A stretch of DNA of 27,871 bases, taken from NCBI GenBank assembly GCA_032718475.1, contig JAUCBJ010003799.1:1-27871 (forward strand), given 5' to 3'. This document shows, in pieces, positions 1-9,694 of the stretch (the stretch's first letter is position 1; each line of letters opens with the position of its first letter). Both the position numbers and the translations under genes were made by a program. The notes below the pieces were generated by a model. That model ran no database searches, was not told the DNA's origin, and saw nothing but the letters and a program-made list of their open reading frames with translations. The DNA comes from Nemertoderma westbladi (lineage: Eukaryota; Xenacoelomorpha; Nemertodermatida; Nemertodermatidae).

Positions 1-600
1 AACCATACCAGGCTTCGCATATTGATTGCATCGATAATGATAGTTATAATGATCGCCAGACTGCGTTTAGGAAATATATTTAAATAAAAACAGGACGAGC
101 GCAACGAGGCTTATAATGAAGACGAGTACTGCGTTTGTTATTCTAAATTTTAATTTGTTTCTCATAACTGAGCCTCGTACTGCGCGTAGTCCCCACGAAC
201 GTGTTCACTATATCTCATTATATTGTGCTCTATATTATAATCATTAATGCTGGTAAGGTTCCTTGGTATGTAAAGTAGATCTATTATGAGAGATTTACGA
301 AAAATATCAAATCGTCATGGGGTATTATTTTACCCCATGTTACCGGGGCGGGGGAGGGCTAATGTATTCTTTGTATTCAGTTATTCTGTTATTATCAGAT
401 TGTAGTTTGTTTAACTTATATAGATAGGCCTATGTCAGAGTCAGTACCAGTCTGCCAGTATATGTTTAAATCAAGGACTACTATAATAGTAATAAATAAG
501 GTAGTAAATATGTTAACAGGTTTACTGGTTTAATTTTGCTAAACACTGTCTGACTGTAAGCTAAGATATAAGTCCGTACGGGTATTATTTATATGTAAAT
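1..600. other. 5' flank of SUMF1, no gene seen
   Basis: AT-rich flank without a convincing coding stretch. A weak short inverted repeat may pair about 92-112 (GGACGAGCGCAACGAGGC) with about 168-194 (AGCCTCGTACTGCG...), the kind of terminus seen in small foldback elements. An ATATAAG word near 566 could be a TATA-like element about 35 bases before the proposed start codon, but no transcription start can be read from sequence alone. Confidence 0.4.
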
Positions 601-1142
601 ATGACGACTCGACTACATAATATATTATCTGCTTTGTGTTTATTAATATACGCCATTGTTACCGGTGGGCGATGCCTGTAAATGCGAAGCAACAACCAAA
701 AACTCTTTTACAAACCTAACGAAACCAGAACAGTGCGAGAATGGGTTGAATTCGACGAAGTTAAACAATAAATACAACTCGAATACGGTTGATATGGTGT
801 GGATTCCTAAGAGTGATGTTATGTTAGGGACTTTAGCAAGCAGTTTACCGAGGGGAGTTGTAGCTACGTATAGGGGGGACGGAGAACAGCCAGTTCGTAA
901 AGCGACCGTTAGCGGATTCTATCTCGATAAATTCGAAGTTTCTAATAGGAAATTCCGTGAATTCGTAGACGCCAAAGAGTTCGTTACAGAGGCTGAAAGG
1001 TTCGGAGATTCGTTTGTTATGGAGAATTATTTATCTGATGAGGTGAAGGCCAGTATTACTGAGGCTGTGGCGGCGGCGCCGTGGTGGCTGCCGGTGGCTG
1101 GAGCCACGTGGTTGCACCCTGAAGGCTCGGGCAGTGACATCG
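601..1142 (+). CDS. SUMF1: SUMF1 exon 1: signal peptide and N-terminal FGE domain, frame break near 661-668
   Basis: First coding exon of formylglycine-generating enzyme, the ER oxidase that turns a sulfatase active-site Cys into formylglycine. From 662 the second frame encodes a C-K-C motif (like the N-terminal Cys-X-Cys of human FGE), two N-glycosylation sequons (NLT, NST), then the FGE-sulfatase domain with MVWIPKSDVMLG, FYLDKFEVSN, VTEAERFGDSFV, APWWLPV and the HPEG motif. The exon ends after ATC G, before a GTTAGT donor (phase 1). The only plausible start is ATG 601, which opens 20-odd residues typical of a signal peptide (MTTR, then a Leu/Ile/Ala-rich core), but in the first frame; that frame stops at TAA 679. 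The mature frame has a stop at 644-646 and no upstream ATG or acceptor AG. One surplus base near the GGG run at 666-668 would explain it. Family assignment is near certain; start and frame are inferred. Confidence 0.88.
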
Positions 1143-1247
1143 GTTAGTGGGTTTACTAATAGCAGGTCTAAGGGTCGTGGTCGACGTACCGGTAACAATA
1201 ATAGTTGACCGCCAAGTATATATGAACGTAAAATGATTAAATGAGAC

Positions 1248-1265
1248 GGGGGGGGGGGGGGGGGG
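1248..1265. repeat. Poly(G) tract, 18 bases
   Basis: Uninterrupted run of 18 G in intron 1, followed by further GGG blocks (TGGGTGGGAGGGG), so a G-quadruplex is possible on the plus strand. Confidence 0.95.
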
Positions 1266-1310
1266 TGGGTGGGAGGGGCTGACACTGACGTAATTTACGA
1301 CGGCGAATCG

Positions 1311-1372
1311 CAATTAAGGGAAAGGAGCAGGTTACAGTGGCACGTTACTCTAACTCAAACAATAAACAAATG
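1311..1372 (+). repeat. Lone diverged copy of the intron-2 65-68-bp repeat
   Basis: The segment contains GGGAAAGGAGCAGGTTACAG, then CTAACTCAAACAATAAACAA, in the order and spacing of the units at 8823-9282 (GGAAAGGAGCAGGTTACAG, then TAACCAAAACAATAAAC). It is a single diverged copy. The flanking inverted repeats seen in intron 2 are not visible here. Confidence 0.8.
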
Positions 1373-1711
1373 TCATCATAACACTACATGCACTAGCATA
1401 TCACACGGATTTCATTTTTATGAGTAATCAGTTGTTATTTGCGCCGAATATCCCCTGGCTGCCTGGATATTTATAATTTTTTTTTCTGCAATTCTACTGT
1501 AGGCCGAAATTGGGACAAATTAAAATGTGTTGTGAATTTGGGTTAGGAGTGTGAAAATTTCACGTAATTTTGTGAGAAACCCTTATTACTACTACTAGCT
1601 GTAACTGGTGGATAATCCCCTCTCAGCCTTTGTTATATAAAACGACGTCTGGAATTAACAAAAGTTCAATTTGTCAAAAGTTTCAATATTATGAGCTAGG
1701 GAATTTTTTTT

Positions 1712-1944
1712 TACTGCACTGCACTACTACTACTAGGTCGAGCGAACTCGGACAGCACTGCACTGCACTACTACTACTAGGTCGAGCGAACTCGGACAGC
1801 ACTGCACTGCACTACTACTACTAGGTCGAGCGAACTCGGACAGCACTGCACTGCACTACTACTACTAGGTCGAGCGAACTCGGACAGCACTGCACTGCAC
1901 TACTACTACTAGGTCGAGCGAACTCGGACAGCACTGCACTGCAC
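1712..1944 (-). repeat. 44-bp minisatellite, five units, derived from a LINE 3' end
   Basis: The word AGGTCGAGCG recurs at 1735, 1779, 1823, 1867 and 1911, exactly 44 bases apart. Each unit holds (CTA)n-GGTCGAGCGAACTCGGACAG, which read on the minus strand is the last codons, stop codon and (TAG)n tail of the LINE at 9695-10567 and 14289-14898. A short CACTGCACTGCA linker joins the units. No coding role is seen. Confidence 0.92.
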
Positions 1945-2122
1945 AAATGTTTTTATATGAAACAAATATTGTGAAATATATCAATAAACATTGAAACTTT
2001 CTCTCACTAATATTAATTTTTCTATAGTTGTTGGTATCTAAACTAGTAAGAGAAAGTCTTTCCCTCAACTGGTTTTTAGAAATCCTCATCACCCAACACT
2101 TCAATACAACCAGCCAGATAAT

Positions 2123-4924
2123 ATTACAGAACGATAAATTACCTGCATTCGAGTGATCCCGCATCTTAGATTACAGAACTATAAATTACCTGCATTCGAG
2201 TGATCCCGCATCTTAGATTACAGAACTATAAATTACCTGCATTCGAGTGATCCCGCATCTTAGATTACAGAACTATAAATTACCTGCATTCGAGTGATCC
2301 CGCATCTTAGATTACAGAACGATAAATTACCTGCATTCGAGTGATCCCGCATCTTAGATTACAGAACTATAAATTACCTGCATTCGAGTGATCCCGCATC
2401 TTAGATTACAGAACTATAAATTACCTGCATTCGAGTGATCCCGCATCTTAGATTACAGAACTATAAATTACCTGCATTCGAGTGATCCCGCATCTTAGAT
2501 TACAGAACGATAAATTACCTGCATTCGAGTGATCCCGCATCTTAGATTACAGAACTATAAATTACCTGCATTCGAGTGATCCCGCATCTTAGATTACAGA
2601 ACTATAAATTACCTGCATTCGAGTGATCCCGCATCTTAGATTACAGAACTATAAATTACCTGCATTCGAGTGATCCCGCATCTTAGATTACAGAACTATA
2701 AATTACCTGCATTCGAGTGATCCCGCATCTTAGATTACAGAACTATAAATTACCTGCATTCGAGTGATCCCGCATCTTAGATTACAGAACTATAAATTAC
2801 CTGCATTCGAGTGATCCCGCATCTTAGATTACAGAACTATAAATTACCTGCATTCGAGTGATCCCGCATCTTAGATTACAGAACTATAAATTACCTGCAT
2901 TCGAGTGATCCCGCATCTTAGATTACAGAACTATAAATTACCTGCATTCGAGTGATCCCGCATCTTAGATTACAGAACTATAAATTACCTGCATTCGAGT
3001 GATCCCGCATCTTAGATTACAGAACGATAAATTACCTGCATTCGAGTGATCCCGCATCTTAGATTACAGAACGATAAATTACCTGCATTCGAGTGATCCC
3101 GCATCTTAGATTACAGAACGATAAATTACCTGCATTCGAGTGATCCCGCATCTTAGATTACAGAACTATAAATTACCTGCATTCGAGTGATCCCGCATCT
3201 TAGATTACAGAACTATAAATTACCTGCATTCGAGTGATCCCGCATCTTAGATTACAGAACGATAAATTACCTGCATTCGAGTGATCCCGCATCTTAGATT
3301 ACAGAACGATAAATTACCTGCATTCGAGTGATCCCGCATCTTAGATTACAGAACGATAAATTACCTGCATTCGAGTGATCCCGCATCTTAGATTACAGAA
3401 CGATAAATTACCTGCATTCGAGTGATCCCGCATCTTAGATTACAGAACGATAAATTACCTGCATTCGAGTGATCCCGCATCTTAGATTACAGAACGATAA
3501 ATTACCTGCATTCGAGTGATCCCGCATCTTAGATTACAGAACGATAAATTACCTGCATTCGAGTGATCCCGCATCTTAGATTACAGAACTATAAATTACC
3601 TGCATTCGAGTGATCCCGCATCTTAGATTACAGAACTATAAATTACCTGCATTCGAGTGATCCCGCATCTTAGATTACAGAACTATAAATTACCTGCATT
3701 CGAGTGATCCCGCATCTTAGATTACAGAACGATAAATTACCTGCATTCGAGTGATCCCGCATCTTAGATTACAGAACTATAAATTACCTGCATTCGAGTG
3801 ATCCCGCATCTTAGATTACAGAACTATAAATTACCTGCATTCGAGTGATCCCGCATCTTAGATTACAGAACTATAAATTACCTGCATTCGAGTGATCCCG
3901 CATCTTAGATTACAGAACTATAAATTACCTGCATTCGAGTGATCCCGCATCTTAGATTACAGAACTATAAATTACCTGCATTCGAGTGATCCCGCATCTT
4001 AGATTACAGAACTATAAATTACCTGCATTCGAGTGATCCCGCATCTTAGATTACAGAACGATAAATTACCTGCATTCGAGTGATCCCGCATCTTAGATTA
4101 CAGAACGATAAATTACCTGCATTCGAGTGATCCCGCATCTTAGATTACAGAACGATAAATTACCTGCATTCGAGTGATCCCGCATCTTAGATTACAGAAC
4201 TATAAATTACCTGCATTCGAGTGATCCCGCATCTTAGATTACAGAACTATAAATTACCTGCATTCGAGTGATCCCGCATCTTAGATTACAGAACTATAAA
4301 TTACCTGCATTCGAGTGATCCCGCATCTTAGATTACAGAACTATAAATTACCTGCATTCGAGTGATCCCGCATCTTAGATTACAGAACTATAAATTACCT
4401 GCATTCGAGTGATCCCGCATCTTAGATTACAGAACTATAAATTACCTGCATTCGAGTGATCCCGCATCTTAGATTACAGAACTATAAATTACCTGCATTC
4501 GAGTGATCCCGCATCTTAGATTACAGAACATAAATTACCTGCATTCGAGTGATCCCGCATCTTAGATTACAGAACGATAAATTACCTGCATTCGAGTGAT
4601 CCCGCATCTTAGATTACAGAACGATAAATTACCTGCATTCGAGTGATCCCGCATCTTAGATTACAGAACTATAAATTACCTGCATTCGAGTGATCCCGCA
4701 TCTTAGATTACAATTACCTGCATTCGAGTGATCCCGCATCTTAGATTACAATTACCTGCATTCGAGTGATCCCGCATCTTAGATTACAGAACGATAAATT
4801 ACCTGCATTCGAGTGATCCCGCATCTTAGATTACAATTACCTGCATTCGAGTGATCCCGCATCTTAGATTACAGAACGATAAATTACCTGCATTCGAGTG
4901 ATCCCGCATCTTAGATTACAATTA
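2123..4924 (+). repeat. 47-bp satellite array, about 60 units
   Basis: Nearly perfect head-to-tail array of a 47-bp unit that reads ATTACAGAAC(T/G)ATAAATT then ACCTGCATTCGAGTGATCCC then GCATCTTAG. Units differ almost only at one site, T or G after GAAC. The two variants occur in runs: the first nine units read G TTT G TTT G, later blocks are all T or all G. One unit near 4526 lacks the variable base, and three of the last six share the same 9-base deletion (TTACA joined to ATTACC). The array fills 38% of intron 1 of SUMF1. Confidence 0.97.
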
Positions 4925-5160
4925 TCCCAAATCATTTCCTATTTATTCAATATAATTTCGTATTTATTTGCTGTTAATATTCCGATTGCGACACATCCAT
5001 CTTTATATTACAGTATTAATAGTAAAATAAATTTGACATTAATAGCAGATTGACCTTGGGAAGTCTGTCCAATACCCGATGCAATTATTCAACAATAATG
5101 CGGTTTAGTTTCCCATTATCCTTTCCAACTCGCCTACAAGCTGTTGTGTCTGTGTGAATA

Positions 5161-5181
5161 CCCCCCCCCCCCCCCCCCCCC
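5161..5181. repeat. Poly(C) tract, 21 bases
   Basis: Uninterrupted run of 21 C in intron 1, 233 bases before a G run of similar length. Confidence 0.95.
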
Positions 5182-5413
5182 GTTTCACGTCCCTAAATCT
5201 CTTGAATTAATGCAAACAGCTCCAATGAAACGTTTTTATTGAATTGCTATTCATATAAATATTTAATAACGTTCAAGTGGTTGTGTCCCAAGGCGAATAC
5301 AATAGCCACGGTTATGAGATTCTGAGTTATTTAATTTGCGTGTTAGTTGTGTTTCCGAGGTGGCGGGAATGTTTCTTGTATTCCGGTGTCGTTCTGGGTT
5401 GACAGTTCGGGGT

Positions 5414-5435
5414 GGGGGGGGGGGGGGGGGGGGGG
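5414..5435. repeat. Poly(G) tract, 22 bases
   Basis: Uninterrupted run of 22 G in intron 1. Together with the C run at 5161-5181 it could form an intramolecular G:C hairpin in the pre-mRNA. Confidence 0.95.
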
Positions 5436-5786
5436 ATTGTTGGGTGTCTTTCGTAAGTAAAAAATATATATCTCTCTAATAATATATTTACTGTATGTTT
5501 GAGGATTTTCTTTCCAGGTGAACTTTATCTCAAAATTGCATTCCCCTGTTACCACTTATTATCACATAATCTTCATGTTTTCAGTTTCAGATTTCTTTTC
5601 TACGTAAACTGTTTTTAAGGGCCCTGAAAGTTTTTTATTTTTATGGGGGAGTTTGTAAAATTGTGGCTTTTAACTCTTATATAACTCACTATGTCCCCTA
5701 ATGAACCATGTCCAATGAACCTAATGCACCATGTCCTCAATGTAATTAATGAATTATATACATTATTTCCCGTATAGCACACATAC

Positions 5787-8565
5787 TTCAGATTAATTAC
5801 AACATTATTTACCCGCTAATATTTCCCCCTTACACAGATTCCCGATTAATTCCACCATTTTCCCGTTAATATCTCCCCCTTTCACAGATTCCCAAATAAT
5901 TCCACCATTTTCCCGTTAATATTTCCCCCTTACACAGATTCCCAAATAATTCCACCATTTTCCCGTTAATATTTCCCCCCTTTCACAGATTCCCAAATAA
6001 TTCCACCATTTTCCCGTTAATATTTCCTCCTTACACAGATTCCCAAATAATTCCACCATTTTCCCGTTAATATTTCCCCCTTACACAGATTCCCAAATAA
6101 TTCCACCATTTTCCCGTTAATATTTCCCCCCTTTCACAGATTCCCAAATAATTCCACCATTTTCCCGTTAATATTTCCCCCTTGCACAGATTCCCAAATA
6201 ATTCCACCATTTTCCCGTTAATATTTCCCCCCTTTCACAGATTCCCAAATAATTCCACCATTTTCCCGTTAATATTTCCTCCTTACACAGATTCCCAAAT
6301 AATTCCACCATTTTCCCGTTAATATTTCCCCCTTTCACAGATTCCCAAATAATTCCACCATTTTCCCGTTAATATCTCCCCCTTACACAGATTCCCAAAT
6401 AATCCCACCATTTTCCCGCTAATATTTCCCCCCTTACACAGATTCCCGATTAATTCCACCATTTTCCCGTTAACATCTCCCCCTTTCACAGATTCCCAAA
6501 TAATTCCACCATTCTCCCGTTAATATTTCCCCCCTTACACAGATTCCCAAATAATTCCACCATTTTCCCGTTAATATTTCCCCCCTTTCACAGATTCCCA
6601 AATAATTCCACCATTTTCCCGTTAATATTTCCCCCTTACACAGATTCCCAAATAATTCCACCATTTTCCCGTTAATATTTCCCCCCCTTTCACAGATTCC
6701 CAAATAATTCCACCATTTTCCCGTTAATATTTCCCCCCTTTCACAGATTCCCAAATAATTCCACCATTTTCCCGTTAATATTTCCCCCTTACACAGATTC
6801 CCAAATAATTCCACCATTTTCCCGTTAATATTTCCCCCCCTTTCACAGATTCCCAAATAATTCCACCATTTTCCCGTTAATATTTCCCCCTTACACAGAT
6901 TCCCAAATAATTCCACCATTTTCCCGTTAATATTTCCCCCCTTTCACAGATTCCCAAATAATTCCACCATTTTCCCGTTAATATTTCCCCCCCTTTCACA
7001 GATTCCCAAATAATTCCACCATTTTCCCGTTAATATTTCCCCCTTACACAGATTCCCAAATAATTCCACCATTTTCCCGTTAATATTTCCCCCCCTTTCA
7101 CAGATTCCCAAATAATTCCACCATTTTCCCGTTAATATTTCCCCCTTACACAGATTCCCAAATAATTCCACCATTTTCCCGTTAATATTTCCCCCCTTTC
7201 ACAGATTCCCAAATAATTCCACCATTTTCCCGTTAATATTTCCCCCCCTTTCACAGATTCCCAAATAATTCCACCATTTTCCCGTTAATATTTCCCCCCT
7301 TACACAGATTCCCAAATAATTCCATCATTTTCCCGTTAATATTTCCCCCCTTACACAGATTCCCAAATAATTCCACCATTTTCCCGTTAATATTTCCCCC
7401 CTTACACAGATTCCCAAATAATTCCACCATTTTCCCGTTAATATTTCCCCCTTACACAGATTCCCAAATAATTCCACCATTTTCCCGTTAATATTTCCCC
7501 CCTTACACAGATTCCCAAATAATTCCACCATTTTCCCGTTAATATTTCCCCCCTTACACAGATTCCCAAATAATTCCACCATTTTCCCGTTAATATTTCC
7601 CCCCTTACACAGATTCCCAAATAATTCCACCATTTTCCCGTTAATATTTCCCCCCTTACACAGATTCCCAAATAATTCCACCATTTTCCCGTTAATATTT
7701 CCCCCTTACACAGATTCCCAAATATTTCCACCATTTTCCCGTTAATATTTCCCCTCTTACACAGATTCCCAAATAATTCCACCATTTTCCCGTTAATATT
7801 TCCTCCCTTACACAGATTCCCGATTAATTCCACCATTTTCCCGTTAATATCTCCCCCTTTAACAGATTCCCGATTAATTCCACCATTTCCCCGTTAATAT
7901 CTCCCCCTTTCACAGATTTCCAAATAATTCCACCATTTTCCCGTTAATATTTCCCCCCTTACACAGATTCCCAAATAATTCCACCATATTCCCGTTAATA
8001 TTTCCCCCCTTACACAGATTCCCGATTAATTCCACCATTTTCCCGTTAATATTTCCCCCCTTACACAGATTCCCAAATAATTCCACCAATTTCCCCCCTT
8101 ACACAGATTCCCAAATAATTCCACCATTTTCCCGTTAATATTTCCCCCCTTACACAGATTCCCAAATAATTCCACCATTGTCCCGTTAATATTTCCCCCC
8201 TTACACAGATTCCCAAATAATCCCACCATTTTCCCGCTAATATTTCCCCCCTTTCACAGATTCCCAAATAATCCCACCATTTTCCCGCTAATATTTCCCC
8301 CTTACACAGATTCCCAAATAATTCCACCATTTTCCCGTTAATATTTCCCCCTTACACAGATTCCCGATTAATTCCACCATTTTCCCGTTAATATCTCCCC
8401 CCTTACACAGATTCCCGATTAATTCCACCATTTTCCCGTTAATATCTCCCCCCTTTCACAGATTTCCAAATAATTCCACCATTTTCCCGTTAATATTTCC
8501 CCCCTTACACAGATTCCCAAATAATTCCACCATTTTCCCGTTAATATTTCCCCCCTTACACACAG
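5787..8565 (+). repeat. 50-52-bp satellite of about 54 units that carries 3' splice-site modules
   Basis: Tandem array whose unit reads ATTCCCAAATAATTCCACCA, TTTTCCCGTTAATATTT, then CCCCC(C)TTACACAG or CCCCTTTCACAG. Units differ in C-run length, TTACACAG versus TTTCACAG, and CCCAAATAA versus CCCGATTAA. Each unit contains a branch-site-like TTAAT, a pyrimidine tract and CACAG|ATTCCC. The last unit continues directly into the acceptor of exon 2 (ends 8565), so the exon starts with the same ATTCCC as each unit. Early units (5787-5880) are more diverged. Minus-strand open frames here, rich in Trp-Trp-Asn-Tyr-Leu-Gly, are an effect of the repeat and not genes. Confidence 0.96.
8551..8565 (+). promoter_or_regulatory. 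3' splice site of SUMF1 exon 2
   Basis: CCCCCTTACACACAG precedes the exon. It differs from the 54 upstream repeat copies only by an extra AC dinucleotide and by the coding sequence that follows. TTAAT at 8541-8545 is a candidate branch site. Confidence 0.85.
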
Positions 8566-8746
8566 ATTCCCGTTCCGACCATCCCGTTCTCCACGTCAGC
8601 TGGAACGACGCCACTAGTTACTGTAAATGGAAGGGTAAACGCCTACCAACGGAGGCCGAGTGGGAGACCGGCTGTCGGGGTGGGTTGGAGGGGCGACTGT
8701 ACCCCTGGGGTAACACAGACACTCCTAGAGGCAACCACTACATGAA
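8566..8746 (+). CDS. SUMF1: SUMF1 exon 2: central FGE domain
   Basis: The 181-bp exon enters in phase 1 and leaves in phase 2. It encodes [28 protein letters not shown] and the LYPWGN motif, the best-conserved core of FGE. The two cysteines in SYCKW and TGCRGG match human Cys218 and Cys235, which form disulfides with Cys365 and Cys346; both partners are present in exon 3. Joining exon 1 (ATC G) to AT TCC gives an Asp codon and an uninterrupted reading frame. The donor is AA|GTGAGT. The acceptor, CCCCCTTACACACAG|ATTCCC, is the end of a long tandem array whose units carry the same junction. Identity is very secure because residues, phases and consensus splice signals agree. Confidence 0.94.
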
Positions 8747-8767
8747 GTGAGTTTGGGTGGCTGCTAT

Positions 8768-9314
8768 CTTCGCTCGCGGGAAATCTTCGCCCAATAAACC
8801 GAAAGTGATTCCTGTTAGTTACCAATTGAGGGAAAGGAGCAGGTTACAGAGGCGGCTTTTTCTAACCAAAACAATAAACGATGTTGTTCTTAATTGAAGG
8901 AAAGGAGCAGGTTACAGAGACGGCTTTTTCTAACCAAAACAATAAACAATGTTACCAATTGAAGGAAAGGAGCAGGTTACAGAGACAGATTTTTTGAACC
9001 AAAATAATAAACGATATTGTTACCAATTGAGGGAAAGGAGCAGGTTACAGAGACGGCTTTTATAACCAAACCAATAAACGATCACTTTACTAATTGAGGG
9101 AAAGGCGCAGCTTACAGAGACGGCTTTTCTAACCAAAACAATAAATGATGTTGTTACTAATTCAAAGAAAGGAGCAGGTTACAGAGACGGCTTTTTCTAA
9201 CCAAAACAATAAACAATGTTGTTACCAATTGAAGGAAAGGCGCAGGTTACAGAGACGGCTTTTTCTAAGCAAAACAATAATTGTTTATTGGGTGAAGTTT
9301 TCTCGCGGGCGAAG
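8768..9314. mobile_element. Non-autonomous TIR element with internal tandem repeats
   Basis: A 32-bp left terminus (8768-8799, CTTCGCTCGCGGGAAATCTT...) is the inverted complement of the right terminus (9283-9314) with four mismatches. Between them lie seven 65-68-bp direct repeats and no coding sequence. The layout (TIR plus satellite core) resembles a MITE-like DNA transposon, but no superfamily can be named and no clear target-site duplication is seen. The element starts 21 bases after the exon 2 donor. Confidence 0.72.
8823..9282 (+). repeat. 65-68-bp tandem repeat, seven units
   Basis: The core GCAGGTTACAG recurs at 8839, 8907, 8972, 9040, 9107 (GCAGCTTACAG), 9174 and 9242. The unit contains CCAATTGAGGGAAAGGAGC, the core, AGACGGCTTTTTCTAACC and AAAACAATAAACGATGTTG. 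Units differ by scattered substitutions and small indels, so the array is older than the 47-bp array of intron 1. Confidence 0.9.
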
Positions 9315-9656
9315 TACCATCACTGAAGGAAGGTAACTGTACCGCTTTATATTGTTTGATTGATTACCTCCTGTAGGGATTATAGGTATTCATAAGAAAC
9401 AATCGATAAGTTTCTATTGTTAGTTGGGGCTGATTGAATCGGGAAATATTAATGGACAGACGTGGTTGTTGTGTATCGCATAACTATTCGTGAGTTATTG
9501 GCAGGAGATTGTTTAGTTAATATTTCTAAATCTCATTCTTTATACAATATTGGAAGTCCCATACAGTTAATTTATTAAAACTCAGTTTCAAACAATGAAA
9601 TCGTCCAGTATAATTAGAAGAGCAGCGAATTCTTACTGTAGAAAATATTGGTGTGT
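9315..9656. other. Intron 2 spacer, nothing recognised
   Basis: AT-rich intronic sequence without coding potential or clear repeats. Confidence 0.5.
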
Positions 9657-9694
9657 TTCTTTGTAGATCTGTAACTGTGTATCCAACATCTCTG
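9657..9694 (+). repeat. Split part of the 43-bp minisatellite, left of the LINE
   Basis: TTTGTAGATCTGTAACTGTG and the following TATCCAACATCTCTG match the 43-bp units that resume at about 10568, on the other side of the LINE fragment. This is the left half of an array that was interrupted by the insertion. Confidence 0.75.

Larger units (their letters stand above)
4925..5786. other. Intron 1 spacer between two arrays
   Basis: AT-rich intronic sequence without recognisable coding content, apart from a C run at 5161-5181 and a G run at 5414-5435. Short direct words (ATGAACC, CCATGTCC) repeat around 5690-5745. Confidence 0.5.

Noticed and set aside
1865-2164. Minus-strand 99-codon ORF
   Set aside because: It starts in the 47-bp satellite and ends in the LINE-tail minisatellite, so it is a chance frame over repeats.
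6470-8330. Minus-strand open frames with repeated WWNYLGIC pattern
   Set aside because: They are translations of the 50-52-bp satellite in several frames; C-run indels shift the frame and nothing supports expression.
2123-8565. CRISPR array
   Set aside because: Units are contiguous tandem repeats without unique spacers, in an intron of an animal gene.
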